This document shows, piece by piece, positions 39,537 to 48,500 of a stretch of 64,000 nt of DNA. Below the pieces are notes generated by a model that ran no database searches, had not been told where the DNA came from, and saw only the letters and a program-made list of their open reading frames with translations. Each line of letters opens with the position of its first letter. Positions within the stretch are counted from its first letter, which is position 1. The stretch is from the NCBI RefSeq assembly GCF_002224245.2, contig NZ_NKHK02000003.1:1-64000 (forward strand), written 5' to 3'. The position numbers were made by a program, and so were the translations under genes. Origin of the DNA: Moraxella sp. VT-16-12. GTDB taxonomy: Bacteria; Pseudomonadota; Gammaproteobacteria; Pseudomonadales; Moraxellaceae.

Positions 39537-40406
39537 ATGAATCACACCTTACATTTTCGTCAAAAAATCTTAGACCTATCCACACCCAAAATCATGGGCG
39601 TGCTTAATGTAACGCCTGATTCGTTTTCGGACGGTGGACGGTTTAATACACCAGATAATGCACTGTATCATGTGCAACAAATGCTTGATTGGGGCGTGGA
39701 TATTATTGATGTTGGTGGGGAGTCCACCCGCCCAAACGCCCCAAAGGTCAGCACAGATGAAGAGCTAAGCCGAGTGATTCCAGTGGTGCAGGCTATCCGA
39801 GCTAATTTTGGTGATGATGTGTGGCTGTCGCTTGATACCAGTTGCCCTGTGGTTATTAAAGAAGGCATATACGCAGGGGCAGATATGGTAAATGATGTGC
39901 GTGGCTTGACCAGACAAGGAGCAGCTCAAATGGTGGCAAGTTTGGGCTGTCCTGCGGTCATCATGCACTCACGGGGCAAGCCTGATGAGATGACAAAAAT
40001 CATGGATGGGCTTACTGATTATACTGATGTGGTTGCCCAAGTGATTGATGAGCTTGAAAGTCGTGTTGATTATGCCATTGATGCTGGTGTCATGCGTGAA
40101 AATATTGTGATAGATGTGGGCATGGGTTTCGCCAAAAATCACGCTCACCACATCACACTCATGCGACACTTGGACGTCATCATCAATCATTTTAATTTGC
40201 CCATGTTGTTTGGCGTGTCTCGTAAGCGGTTTTTGGGTGAGATTTTAAATGGATTTTCCGCCATGCAGGCACACACGCCCACTGACAGAGACTTGCTTGG
40301 TACGGTTGCTCATTTACTTGCCATTCAAAAAGGGGCAAATATCGTGCGTGTGCATGACGTGGCACAAATGGCACAGGCAATTAAAATTTGGCAACTGATA
40401 CAATAA
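39537..40406 (+). CDS. folP: dihydropteroate synthase
   Basis: FolP condenses p-aminobenzoate with dihydropterin pyrophosphate in folate synthesis and is the sulfonamide target. The 289-residue protein has KIMGVLNVTPDSFSDGGRF, IIDVGGESTRPNAPKVS, VNDVRGLT, ENIVIDVGMGFAKNHAHH and FGVSRKRFLGEI. A likely promoter lies upstream (TTGATA at 39480-39485, TATAAT at 39505-39510). It ends at a terminator shared with the convergent TPR-like gene. Confidence 0.97.
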   Translation: MNHTLHFRQKILDLSTPKIMGVLNVTPDSFSDGGRFNTPDNALYHVQQMLDWGVDIIDVGGESTRPNAPKVSTDEELSRVIPVVQAIRANFGDDVWLSLDTSCPVVIKEGIYAGADMVNDVRGLTRQGAAQMVASLGCPAVIMHSRGKPDEMTKIMDGLTDYTDVVAQVIDELESRVDYAIDAGVMRENIVIDVGMGFAKNHAHHITLMRHLDVIINHFNLPMLFGVSRKRFLGEILNGFSAMQAHTPTDRDLLGTVAHLLAIQKGANIVRVHDVAQMAQAIKIWQLIQ

Positions 40407-40427
40407 AACCCACCGATGGGTGGGTTT
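40406..40427. terminator. bidirectional terminator between folP and the TPR-like gene
   Basis: AAACCCACC, loop GATG, GGTGGGTTT: a nine-base stem between convergent stops. T-rich sequence follows on both strands (TTTTATTG). Confidence 0.75.
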
Positions 40428-40432
40428 AGGTT

Positions 40433-41263
40433 TTATTGTTTAAAGGGTTTGACCGATAGGTTGTTATCAGCGATTTTCCAAATATAATAGCCACCGTTAT
40501 CAATGATTTTGATTTGTTCGGTGATTTGAGTGTTGCTGGGGTGTTTGGTTTGCAGGGCAACCAAGCGTGAACGGGCAAGCTCTTTTTTGTCGCTTAACAG
40601 GTCAGATTGGGCAAGGCTTTGTTCAGCTTCAATATATCCCAAAGAAGCGGCTTTATCTAGGTATTTTTTGCCTTCATTAAAACCCCCTGCTTCACTAATC
40701 ATCATGCCATACAAAAAGTTAGCTTCATCGTGATTGGGTTTTAGTTTGATGGCTTTTGCCATGTGAGCATTGGCTCTTAGGGAGTAGGCTTCACCAAGGT
40801 TTAGGTTTCTTGCCATGCCGTTGATTTTGGCAGCACGTAGCACCACTTCAAAATGGGTGTTAGGAGCGGTGGCAAAAGGCTCTATCCAATCAGATAAATG
40901 TTTGATGTTTTCCCCTGTAAAATGCTCTGTGGTGCGATTGGGGAAGTTTGGTGGGTAGTGGCGAGCGTTGGGGGCAACATCTGCCAAAAATTCATCAATC
41001 AGCGTAACGTCCATCTGTGTATTGCCTTTATTATCAGCAGGTATAGTGATGGTTTTGATGGTTTGGGGGTTTGAGACGCTGGCACTGATGGCAGGTACAC
41101 CTGCGACGGCATTGCTTAATAAATTGGTGGCGTTGGGATGTTTGATGGTGGTGGTAATCTCGCCACGCATGGTGGGTGAGATGCTACTTTGAACACTGCT
41201 ATTGATTTGGGCAAAACTTGCTAAGCTAAGCAGCAATGTGCAGGCGAGTAAGGTTTTTTTCAT
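40433..41263 (-). CDS. exported TPR/Sel1-like protein
   Basis: A 276-residue protein with a signal peptide (KKTLLACTLLLSLASFAQ). The N-terminal mature half is low complexity. The C-terminal half reads like helical repeats (AHMAKAIKLKPNHDEANFLYG, FNEGKKYLDKAASLGYIEAE), a pattern seen in TPR or Sel1 proteins. This suggests a periplasmic protein-protein contact role. No specific family recognised. Confidence 0.65.
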   Translation of the reverse strand: MKKTLLACTLLLSLASFAQINSSVQSSISPTMRGEITTTIKHPNATNLLSNAVAGVPAISASVSNPQTIKTITIPADNKGNTQMDVTLIDEFLADVAPNARHYPPNFPNRTTEHFTGENIKHLSDWIEPFATAPNTHFEVVLRAAKINGMARNLNLGEAYSLRANAHMAKAIKLKPNHDEANFLYGMMISEAGGFNEGKKYLDKAASLGYIEAEQSLAQSDLLSDKKELARSRLVALQTKHPSNTQITEQIKIIDNGGYYIWKIADNNLSVKPFKQ

Positions 41264-41381
41264 GTTTAATCCAAAAATTAAAAAAGCTCAAAAATCATAT
41301 CAAACTTATCTTAAAACTCTACAAAGAAATGCTGATATTTTAAGTGAAATTGTTACACCTTTGTAACCCATCTGTTGGTGG

Positions 41382-42707
41382 TCAAATGGGGATGTCGCTT
41401 TGGGTGGGGGTCATGGTGTCTTTATATTGGTTGAGTTTTTTGTACAAAAAAATCCCAAAAATCAGATTGATTATCCCTGTAATGGCAAATAGTACAGGTA
41501 AAGATGTGCCAAGCACGCTTAAAATTACAATGGAAAATATCGCTGAACCAACCATAAAAATGGCATTAAAGATGTTGTTTGCCCCAACAATCCGCGAGCG
41601 ATGGCTGATGGGGGCGTACGCTTGCATAAAGGCATACAGTGGCACGATATACACCCCACCTGATAAGCCAAGTAAAAACAAATCTACAAATACTCGTGTT
41701 GTGCCATCTTTGTCCAATAGCTGACTGATGTTAAGACTGCCATCAGTGGTGCTGATGTGTATGGCATTTAAAGCCAAAAATAAATCTATGGCAAATACTG
41801 ACAAACCCAAAATACCTATGGGCAAGAGTTTTAGGCTGATTTGGTTTTTGGTCAGTGTTTTGCAAAGTAGCGACCCTAATGCCGTTCCGACCGAAAATAG
41901 CGTTAATAAAAAGATGACCACAGACTCATCACTGTGCAAAATCACTTTGCTAAATTCAGGCACTTGGGTTAAAAATGTTGCCCCATAAAACCAAAACCAA
42001 CTATTGCCTAAGATGATAAAAAACAATAAAGGCAGACCATATAAGTATTTGATGATGTCAAAACTGGTGCTAAAAATGTTGTAATTGATTGCTAAATTGG
42101 GGGCGTGCGATGGTGTGATAGGTACAAATTTAGAAGCACCAAAACCCAAAATCGCTACCGTTAGCGTTACACATGACACCCACAAAAGCGAATTGTTCAT
42201 TTGGGTGAGCACACCTGCACTCATCATGCCTGTTAAAATGGCAAGACTTGTGCCTGTTTGAAACAGACCGTTTGCCCCAACCAGCTCATCTTTTTGCATG
42301 GCTTCTGGCAGATAAGAATATTTGACAGGTCCAAAAAATGTGGACTGTGTTCCCATCAAAAATAACGCCACAAATAACAACCAATATATCTCAAACATAA
42401 ATCCTATCATTGCCATTGCCATGATGATGATTTCTAGCAGTTTGATGGCTTGGGTGAGACGGGATTTTTCATATTTATCAGCGATTTGACCTGCCAATGC
42501 TGAAAACAAAAAATAGGGCAAAATAAACAACATGGCAGCAAGATTATTCAGTAGGCTGATTTTCATGCCCATTTTGGCAGCAGCAGAGTAGGTGAGAACC
42601 AAGATTAACGCCTGCTTAAAGACATTATCATTAAAAGCCCCCAAAAATTGGGTAAAAAACATCGCACTAAATCGGCGGTGTTTAAATAAAGAAAATTGAG
42701 ACGCCAT
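41382..42707 (-). CDS. MFS transporter, LplT-like
   Basis: A 441-residue, 12-helix major facilitator. The N-terminus (SQFSLFKHRRFSAMFFTQFL and GAFNDNVFKQALILV) and GTQSTFFGPVKYSYLPEAM match the lysophospholipid transporter LplT group. That group flips lysophospholipids inward for reacylation. No acyltransferase is fused or adjacent here. It is divergent from tamA with a short spacer, and tamA-tamB also act in lipid or outer-membrane traffic. The substrate is inferred, not shown. Confidence 0.82.
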   Translation of the reverse strand: MASQFSLFKHRRFSAMFFTQFLGAFNDNVFKQALILVLTYSAAAKMGMKISLLNNLAAMLFILPYFLFSALAGQIADKYEKSRLTQAIKLLEIIIMAMAMIGFMFEIYWLLFVALFLMGTQSTFFGPVKYSYLPEAMQKDELVGANGLFQTGTSLAILTGMMSAGVLTQMNNSLLWVSCVTLTVAILGFGASKFVPITPSHAPNLAINYNIFSTSFDIIKYLYGLPLLFFIILGNSWFWFYGATFLTQVPEFSKVILHSDESVVIFLLTLFSVGTALGSLLCKTLTKNQISLKLLPIGILGLSVFAIDLFLALNAIHISTTDGSLNISQLLDKDGTTRVFVDLFLLGLSGGVYIVPLYAFMQAYAPISHRSRIVGANNIFNAIFMVGSAIFSIVILSVLGTSLPVLFAITGIINLIFGIFLYKKLNQYKDTMTPTQSDIPI

Positions 42708-42732
42708 GTAATACTTTTTGTTGCCAGAAAAA

Positions 42733-42741
42733 TGCTATAAT
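42733..42741 (+). promoter_or_regulatory. extended -10 promoter upstream of tamA
   Basis: TGCTATAAT (TG-n-TATAAT, hexamer 42736-42741) is a strong extended -10 about 40 bases before the GTG start. No good -35 is seen. Confidence 0.6.
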
Positions 42742-42780
42742 AACAGAAATTTATCAGATGGTCATCAGCTAAGGAAAAAT

Positions 42781-45456
42781 GTGAGCACGTGTTTTTTTAA
42801 AATTGCTCAAAAAACAACCATAACATCTCTGGTTTTGACAGTTGCAACAGGCGTTTATGCACAAAATGTGGCACAACAAGACCAAACGGTGGCGTTACTC
42901 ACCCCAGATGAGATTGAGCAAAAACTGTCTGCAGTCAGTCTTGTGTCCACCCCAAATCCTGATGACGTTTACTCCCAAGACATACCAATTTCACGCATTA
43001 ATCAAACACAGACGCCTTTGGGGCTTGATGTCAATGCCATCACTCGCCTGCCAACCTTAGAAAGCGTTGTGGCAATGACAGATGATGGGGCAGATGATAC
43101 GATTGACCCAAATGATTATATTCCTGCTCTTGAAGCACCGCAAAACGAGCCAACACCTGCCGATGAGCCAGTGGATATTGTTGCAAAACCTAACCTCATT
43201 CAAAGGTTGTATCGGCGATTGTTTCATGATGGTGTGGAAAAATTAGACCGTCTAAAACCCCACATTTATCTGTCTCCCCAAAACGCCCAAATGCCCCAAA
43301 AAAGTACTGATTTGACACAATTACAGTTATTGGACAAAAAAGCGCGCAAACAAGAGCCCTATGCCAACATCATCGCCACTTTGGAAGAAAATACCGCTCA
43401 AAGTGTGGCAGATTTTCGTGTAGCCGCCCCAAAACTTCGCCAAGCTGTCAAAGATGCAGGTCGTGCGGTGGGGTATTATGAGATGGATTTTAGTCTTACA
43501 AAAACAACGTCAGGCGAGCTGAATGTCATCATTCATCATCTTGGCGAGCCTGTTAAAGTAGAAACCCAAGCCTTGGACGTGCGTGGTGATGGGGTAGATG
43601 ACCCTGCTTATCAGGCAGTCGTACAAAACGCCCCCTTAAAACAAGGCGATGTGTTTCATCATGGGCGTTATGAAGCCACCAAAACCGCCCTTGACCAAGT
43701 CAGTGCTGAATCAGGCTATTTTGATAGCCGTTGGCTGAGTAATTCGGTGGATGTCATCTTGCCTGACAATATGGCGGACGTAAGTTTGGTGTATGACACA
43801 GGCGAGCAGTATGTGTTTGATGAAGTGGTGTTTTTTACTTATGATGAAAATAGCCGCACTTTAACCACCGACCCTAATAAACTGCCCATCAAGCCTGAGC
43901 TGTTAAAAAAACTCATGAGCTTTGAGATGGGAGATGCCTATAACCGCACTGCCATTCGTAACCTAAGTAACAGCTTGCTTGCCACAGGGTATTTTAACGG
44001 AGTAAATACTGAGATGGTGTTGCCTGAGCGTGTGGCTGGTGGGGATATTGCTTTTGAGCGTACAGACACAAATCAAAACAATCAAGCAGATGGTCAAAAC
44101 ATACAGCTTGATGAGATGAGCGTGGACATTTCGCCCATTGAGTTTGGCACATCACAAGCACTAAGTGAAAAATTGGCTTTGGTAACTCAAAAAGCAGAGC
44201 GACTTTATCATGCTCCTGATGACCGTTTGCTCATCACAGACACCACCAAAAAATCCAAAACCATCTTAGGGCGTATTAGTGATGCCGTTAGCACCATTGC
44301 CAAAGCCATATTGCCTGACGAATCATCAGACGTGTTGTCTGAACAAATAGAGCCACTGACATTGTCAGGACGTAAAACACCCCAGCAAGTATATCAAGAT
44401 AAAAAAGTGCCCCTATATGTCTTTGTGGTGGCAGACAAGCCAAAAGACGCCCAAATTGGTGTGGGTTGGGGGTCAGATAGTGGGGCAAGACTTCACACCA
44501 AATTTGAACACAGGCTGCTCAATAAAAGTGGCATGCAAGCGGGGATAGATGTCGGTTTGTCTCAAAAAAATCAAAGTGTCAATACCTATATCACCAAACC
44601 AATGACGCATCCTTTAAATGACACTTTAAAAGCAAGTTTGTCTTTTGAAAATGAGCTGGTTAATCAAGGCGTGGGTAATTTTGGTCTAACATCAAAAAGC
44701 CTAGAAACAGGACTTAGTCGCAACATCATCAAAGATGAAGGCTGGCATCGCACCTACTCCATTCGTTATCACTTAGATGAGCTAGAAACCCGAGCTGAGC
44801 GAGCGGTATGGAAAGATTTGCCCATTTGGTTTTTAAATGGTAAACCCACCCAAGAAGCTTTGTTGGTGGGTTATGGCATGAATAAAGTGGTGGCAGATAA
44901 TACATTGTCTCCCATGCAAGGTTATAGACAGCATTATTCGCTAGAAGCTGGGCTAAATGGTATCTTGACCGATACCAATATGGCGATATTAAGAGCGGGC
45001 GTAAGTGGCATATATAGCTTTGGTGATAATGCTTATGGCAAAAATAGGGCTCATCAGCTCATCGGTGGTGTACAAGCAGGCTATTTGTGGGCAGATGATT
45101 TTAACGCCGTGCCTTATAAATTAAGATTTTTTGCAGGGGGCGACCAGAGCATTCGTGGCTATGGCTACAAAAGCCTATCTCCTTTGTCTGATAAAGGTTA
45201 TCTTGTTGGCGGTCAAAGTTTAGCGGTGGTAAGTGGGGAATATAATTATGAAGTGCTAGAAGGCTTGCGACTGGGGGTGTTTGCTGATGTTGGTAATGCC
45301 TATGATAAAGATTTTAGCAATGCCACCAAAATTGGTGCAGGCGTGGGCGTGCGTTGGGCATCGCCTGTTGGTCAGGTGCGTATTGATGTCGCCACAGGTG
45401 TTAAAGAGCAGGGCAATCCCATTAAAATTCACTTTTTTGTTGGCATGCCTTTTTGA
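42781..45456 (+). CDS. tamA: autotransporter assembly outer-membrane protein TamA
   Basis: TamA is an Omp85-family outer-membrane protein working with TamB in assembly of outer-membrane proteins and lipid homeostasis. The GTG at 42781 (891 residues) is preferred because AAGGA precedes it and a signal peptide follows (ending TGVYAQ). The mature protein has POTRA domains (about 180-400) and a 16-strand barrel (about 535-891) with FAGGDQSIRGYGYKSLSP and a C-terminal Phe. An unusual hydrophilic stretch (about 425-535) separates POTRA from barrel. tamB follows 77 bases later. Confidence 0.93.
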   Translation: MSTCFFKIAQKTTITSLVLTVATGVYAQNVAQQDQTVALLTPDEIEQKLSAVSLVSTPNPDDVYSQDIPISRINQTQTPLGLDVNAITRLPTLESVVAMTDDGADDTIDPNDYIPALEAPQNEPTPADEPVDIVAKPNLIQRLYRRLFHDGVEKLDRLKPHIYLSPQNAQMPQKSTDLTQLQLLDKKARKQEPYANIIATLEENTAQSVADFRVAAPKLRQAVKDAGRAVGYYEMDFSLTKTTSGELNVIIHHLGEPVKVETQALDVRGDGVDDPAYQAVVQNAPLKQGDVFHHGRYEATKTALDQVSAESGYFDSRWLSNSVDVILPDNMADVSLVYDTGEQYVFDEVVFFTYDENSRTLTTDPNKLPIKPELLKKLMSFEMGDAYNRTAIRNLSNSLLATGYFNGVNTEMVLPERVAGGDIAFERTDTNQNNQADGQNIQLDEMSVDISPIEFGTSQALSEKLALVTQKAERLYHAPDDRLLITDTTKKSKTILGRISDAVSTIAKAILPDESSDVLSEQIEPLTLSGRKTPQQVYQDKKVPLYVFVVADKPKDAQIGVGWGSDSGARLHTKFEHRLLNKSGMQAGIDVGLSQKNQSVNTYITKPMTHPLNDTLKASLSFENELVNQGVGNFGLTSKSLETGLSRNIIKDEGWHRTYSIRYHLDELETRAERAVWKDLPIWFLNGKPTQEALLVGYGMNKVVADNTLSPMQGYRQHYSLEAGLNGILTDTNMAILRAGVSGIYSFGDNAYGKNRAHQLIGGVQAGYLWADDFNAVPYKLRFFAGGDQSIRGYGYKSLSPLSDKGYLVGGQSLAVVSGEYNYEVLEGLRLGVFADVGNAYDKDFSNATKIGAGVGVRWASPVGQVRIDVATGVKEQGNPIKIHFFVGMPF

Positions 45457-45533
45457 TTTGCAAAATTGTTTGGCTTGTGTTTTAATGTTGTATTTTTGTA
45501 TTTTACCACGTTTATCTTGAATAAAAATTATCC

Positions 45534-48500
45534 ATGACAACGCCTACTTCCCCAACGCCCACCCCAAAAAACCCCATTAAGCGTGGGTTTTTTTGGTTGT
45601 TTATGCTGTTTGCGGTGTTATTGACTTTATTGGTTGTGGTTGTTGGTTATGTCATGACCACGCCCCAAGGCACAAAATGGGCACTAAGCACTTTGGTCAA
45701 ACGCACAGAAGTGGCATTGACTTATGATGGCGGTACACTTTATCAAGGCATAGATGTGTCAGGTGTGTCAGTCAAGGCAGGTGATATGACCATCAGCACC
45801 GATAAGGCACATCTAAAACTGGGCTGGCGAGCATTATTATTAAAACAGGTGCATTTGATGGACGCTCAGGTGGGTGAGCTGATTATTCATGACCCCAAGC
45901 CCCCAACAGGCGAGCCGTTTGATTATCCAACCATCAGCACACCTGTGCCTATCTATGCTTATAATGTCTCTGCCACGACGGTTCGTTACGAGCAGGCAAC
46001 CAAAGACCCTGTGCTGCTTTATGACATTCATATCAATCAAGCCCATTGGTCAGGCACAAAAGTTTTTGTCAGTGGCGGGCGATTGGATTATGACCATATG
46101 GTCAAAGTCTCTGGTGTAGCGGGGGATATTGACTTAGATGGTGATTACCCGTTGGACGTTGTTGCTGATGTAGAGATTGAGCCCATTAAAAAGGTTCATT
46201 TTGACACTTTACACGCCAAGTTTAACGGTTCGCTCAAACGCACGCACGGCACATTAACCAGCCGATATAATGGTCATGCCATACAAGGAGAATTTGTCGC
46301 TCAGGGGCTAAGTGATGATGTGCCGTTTTATGCTAGATTATTATTTGACAAAGTGGTACTGCCTTATGCAGATGAACAAAACATCACATTAACTGATGGA
46401 GCGATAACAGCAGACGGCACGATTAATAAGATTGAGCTGCGTATCAATGCTGATATGGTGGGCAAGGACATACCAAAAGGACGTTATCAAGGACGTGCCA
46501 TGCTCAATGTTGGTGATGATGGTATGGATGTGGCGTATTTAAAGGCGACCACCGCACAAGGCGTGCTGACCGCAACAGTTGATATGAGCTGGGCAGATGA
46601 GTTTAATATGCGTGCGGTGTTATCTGGTGATGGCGTTAAAGTGCGTGAGATGTTGCCCCTTGAATTTCAAGAGTACCAAGCATATTTGCCAACGACCTTG
46701 ACAGGTTCTTTGGGGATAGAATATTTTAATTTAGATGACAATAAAGACACCAAATGGACATTTGATTTAAATCAAAAAGATGGTGAGCAAATATCTGCCA
46801 CATTGATCCAATCACAAGTTCGCCTAAATCAACCTTGGCAAATCCAAGCAGATTGGAAACAGCTCATTCGCCATCATGTGCCAGATATTGACCGCATTGA
46901 CAGCCCTTATGGCTCAGTATCGGTGGTGGCAGGTGAGACGATAGACATTCATGCCAAAGGGCGTATCCATGCCTTATCTGTCGCCCCAAAAGGGGATTAT
47001 GATATTACTGCCAAGATTCAAGACAAACACATCGGTCTATCAAAGATGGCTTATGATGGTGATGTGGGGCAATTATCGGGCAAAGGCAAGATAATATTGG
47101 CACACAAAAATCAGCCTTTATCATGGCAATTTGATGTGTTGGCTGATGGGCGTGGGCTGTTGCCAAACGCTTATTTGGGAGAGAATGCCAGTCCTGTCAG
47201 TCGTCTGCTTGGCAGTATTTCCGCCAAGGGCGTGATGAAGCAAATGGGCAAAACCGCCAAGCACGACATTAGTATCACAGATGGTGATTTGACTGCCACA
47301 TTGGCACAAGGTGAAGTGCATTTGATGGGAGCAGGTGGCGGCGTTTTGACTTTGTCAGATAATAAGTTGCAAAATTTTCAAGCAAACTTTAAGGGCGATG
47401 TTACCCAAAGCATATACGCCCCTTTGCCAAAAAGTGCCTTTGCCTTAGATGTGGCGGGAGATTTGTCTGCTGTTACGATAAATAAACTGTCTCTTAATAA
47501 CCCTGATATCACCACCCAAATCACAGGAAAGCTTGGACTGACAAAGGGTGTCTCTTGGGATTTGATGGCAAATATTGAACATCTTAATACCCAAAAATTT
47601 GTCCAAGACAATACACTCATTGCTAAGATTGGTGGTAAACTTAGCACCAAAGGCACTTATCAGGATGATAAATTACAGCACATTCAAGCAGTATTTCAAG
47701 GTCATCTAAAAAATGACACCATCGCCACAGGCAATCTGTCTTTTGATGTGCTGGGTAAACAAAACCAATTTACCATCAATCATTTTACGCACAAAGGAGA
47801 AGCAGGCGAGCTGTTTGCTAAGGGTAAGGTGGATATTGATAAGCTGTCATGGGATTTGGTGGCAAATATGCAAGCCTTTAATGTGGGGGCGTTTGTTAAG
47901 GGGATGAGTTCGTCGCTGACAGGGGGGTTTGCCACGCATGGCGTGTGGGTCGGTCAAGATAAGACGCTGGCGGTGGATAAACTGAACATTGGTGGTCAGC
48001 TAAATGGTCAGGTACTTAGTGCCACGGGCAGTATTTTGGCGAAACTGCGTCTGCCCAAGGATTTAGAAGGGTACTTCAATCGCTTAAAAAAAGCCACGCA
48101 ACTTCCCAAATCGCCCAATGATTTTTTTGCTTTGCAAGAACAAATCCAAGCCAACTCTCGTCAAGCCCAGCACATTGTTCGGACACTGGTAGCAGATGAT
48201 TTGACCATAAAAATCGGTGATAATATTGCCAAAATGGACGGCACAGAACAAAAACTCACCACCACGCTGGACATCAAAGAGCTCAGTCAGCTTTGGGCGG
48301 ATGCACAAGGCGTGATACAAGGCGGTTTGATTATCATGAATGATAAACACGCTTTGCCGACCGTGTATGCAGATTTGACCGCTAAGGGTGTGCGTACGGC
48401 GGATATTATTGTGGAGCGTGCCAGCGTGCTTGGTCGGGTTGAGAATTTGGCTCAATCACCAAGCCATATTCATTTAGAAGCGGACAATATCATTGCCTTG

